From Paraburkholderia aromaticivorans (GTDB taxonomy: Bacteria > Pseudomonadota > Gammaproteobacteria > Burkholderiales > Burkholderiaceae): 64,000 nucleotides of DNA. The translations under genes and the position numbers were made by a program. A model generated the notes under the pieces. The model saw only the letters and a program-made list of their open reading frames with translations, was not told the origin of the DNA and did no database searches. Of this stretch, positions 62,690 to 64,000 are shown piece by piece. The stretch covers positions 1 to 64,000 of the forward strand of contig NZ_CP051517.1 in the NCBI RefSeq assembly GCF_012689525.1. Reading direction: 5' to 3'. Numbering within the stretch: position 1 is the stretch's first letter; each line of letters opens with the position of its first letter.

Positions 62690-63353
62690 TCAGGTCGAGC
62701 CGCAGGTTCAGCGATCGCGGCATTGATCATCGCTTTCGCCTGCAATGCCTCCAGTATCACAGTTTTCATGGCGGGCCTCGTGGCGACACTTGCCATTTCG
62801 ATTGCGCCGAGTCTTCGTATCGACCCGGAGACCTACGCGATTGGGTACGCCTTTGCAGTCCTCGCTGGTGCTGCCGTGGCAGTCACCATAGGCTTTCTGA
62901 CCGTTCCTGCCCAAACATCCGCGCGGCGTCACCGCATGCTGGTGCGTGCGACGGAGACGACTGGGGCGGCCATGCAGTCGATCAGGAGTGATTCTCCCCT
63001 CGGTTGTGCAAAGGCGGCTGCTACAGGCGTTCCGTGAACAACAGAACACCACGATCCTCACAGCCAATAATTCGACGCGGTCATTCCGGACTGCTTCCGA
63101 GGCCTTGGGCGCACTCAATCTTCTGACCCTGGCGCTGGCTATGGGAGTGGCGAAGAGGTCAGCACCGGTTGATGCCACCCTGCGCCTGCTTTCAGGCGTT
63201 TTGCGTCGGGGGGCAAGAGAGTCCGTCGACCTGCATACCCCACACGCGAAGGATGCTGTGCTTGACGTCGCAGACCAACTGCTGCGGACCGAGTTCAGTC
63301 GCCTTCATGGGGTAATCGTCCTTTTCGTGCAATTTCTGGCGGTTAGTGTCTAA
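62690..63353 (+). pseudogene. Frameshifted membrane-protein remnant (FUSC-like)
   Basis: One frame encodes two hydrophobic segments (VFMAGLVATLAISIAPSL and YAIGYAFAVLAGAAVAVTIGFL), then VPAQTSARRHRMLVRAT; the second, from about 62990 in another frame, gives a helical soluble part ending SRLHGVIVLFVQFLAV. The order and the DPETYAIGYAFAVLAG...ARRHRMLV pattern resemble the C-terminal half of FUSC-type (aromatic acid exporter-like) proteins. The start and most of the gene are missing. Family assignment is tentative. Confidence 0.4.
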
Positions 63354-63481
63354 AACGCCTATTTATCAGAGGCTTGGTGAATGCGTGTTTCGAGGAAATG
63401 TTGCAGCACAGGAGATCCTTGCTGGACGGGGCTCTGCGGGCGATGACCGCCAGAAATTGCACGAAAAGGACGATTACCCCA
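63308..63481. repeat. 36-bp perfect inverted repeat with 102-base spacer
   Basis: Bases 63308-63343 (starting TGGGGTAATCGTCC, ending TTTCTGGCGGT) are repeated exactly in inverse orientation at 63446-63481. The left arm is the end of the FUSC-like remnant, so the right arm is an inverted duplication of coding sequence rather than a typical transposon end. Confidence 0.8.
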
Positions 63482-64000
63482 ACGTGTGACGGTCGGAGTT
63501 TTCATCGTCCAACCGGGACTTTCGAAGACGGAACGGTTATATCCGCTCCGTCGAACCAACGTCCGTTAAGCCGACAAGGTGACCTTCATCCCCGCGATTT
63601 CAATGACTGCTTCCAGGGCGCAACCGACGCCTGAAAGTCCAAACTCCGTTGCCAACGAAGATCGCTTCCTGACTAACTGGCGTCCTTGCAATGAACTACT
63701 CAACGCCCTGCCGATGCGGCCAAGTTCAACCAAGCACCACATAGTCAACCGGCTTCTGATGGTTTCCTCTCGCTGCGGACTACACAAAAATGCTCGTGCC
63801 AACGGATCAGCGCGCGGGCACTGAAACGTGGAGCCGTCTAGTCGGCGCTTCTTCAACCCGGAAGGTAGTGAAAGGAAGCTGTGACTAACAACCGACACTT
63901 AATGCCGAACTGCCCCGACACTTATTCCAGAGTGAATTACGGCTGATGTGGATAAGTCACCCGGCGACGCATGCAAATGCCACGGTACTGCGGAGTTCCG
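63482..64000. other. Right-edge stretch without a convincing gene
   Basis: Short frames on both strands (for example minus 63566-63898) have serine/arginine-rich, chance-like composition. Nothing recognised. The last bases are AT-balanced and may lead into a gene outside the window. Confidence 0.35.

Noticed and set aside
1..64000. CRISPR arrays, rRNA or tRNA genes
   Set aside because: No regularly spaced direct repeats and no tRNA or rRNA-like sequence were recognised on reading; a covariance-model scan could still reveal a divergent tRNA.

Overview
The window reads as part of a large plasmid (or plasmid-derived island) of a Burkholderiaceae bacterium (Burkholderia/Paraburkholderia/Caballeronia type). 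The basis is high-GC coding with strong G/C third positions, two Burkholderia-type OmpC-like porins, a ParB/TraD/TraA-type plasmid backbone at the left edge, and many LysR/MarR/IclR/AraC regulators next to aromatic-degradation genes. No rRNA, tRNA or CRISPR array was seen. All calls come from reading the sequence and family knowledge; no database search was run.

Left part (1-11 kb), plasmid backbone and a scrap zone: a 5'-truncated ParB-like partition protein, a divergent traD/traA-type mobilization pair around a candidate oriT, an HU protein, a SET-domain gene with an abnormal C-terminus, and a cluster of mobile-element wreckage. The wreckage comprises the last two recombinases of a RIT-like trio, a decayed Tn7-like element with repeated end sites, a truncated ISKra4-type transposase and a hydroxyacid dehydrogenase stub. 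At 11.1-14.0 kb lies a minus-strand operon: acetoacetate decarboxylase, 3-hydroxybutyrate dehydrogenase, patatin-like lipase.

Catabolic core (14.5-61 kb). (a) IclR regulator, cupin ring-cleavage dioxygenase and dienelactone-hydrolase-like enzyme. (b) First nag-like salicylate-to-gentisate cluster: nagR, reductase, gentisate dioxygenase, fumarylpyruvate hydrolase, salicylate 5-hydroxylase large and small subunits, ferredoxin, maleylacetate reductase, porin, followed by a chemoreceptor. (c) Two MarR-controlled units forming an EmrAB/outer-membrane-factor efflux pump. (d) LysR gene, aromatic-acid MFS importer and a group II intron stub. (e) An O-demethylation module: VanB-type reductase, MarR, GSH-independent formaldehyde dehydrogenase and a VanA/dicamba-demethylase-like Rieske oxygenase, then a Dabb protein and two glutathione transferases. 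(f) AraC regulator and a second nag-like cluster in a different gene order that adds maleylpyruvate isomerase, followed by glutathione reductase and a YciI-like protein. (g) LysR, hydroxyquinol 1,2-dioxygenase, LysR, salicylate-hydroxylase-like FAD monooxygenase, IS5 remnant, second porin. The right edge is decayed (FUSC-like remnant, 36-bp inverted repeat).

How the parts may work together (inference): porins and the MFS protein bring in an aromatic acid. The Rieske demethylase releases formaldehyde, removed by FdhA, and leaves a salicylate. The two NagG/H hydroxylases make gentisate, which is opened and processed through maleylpyruvate and fumarylpyruvate. Glutathione transferases, glutathione reductase, YciI, two maleylacetate reductases and hydroxyquinol dioxygenase suggest that substituted (for example halogenated or hydroxylated) salicylates are also handled. 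The efflux pump probably protects against the acids. The substrate is not proven by the sequence.
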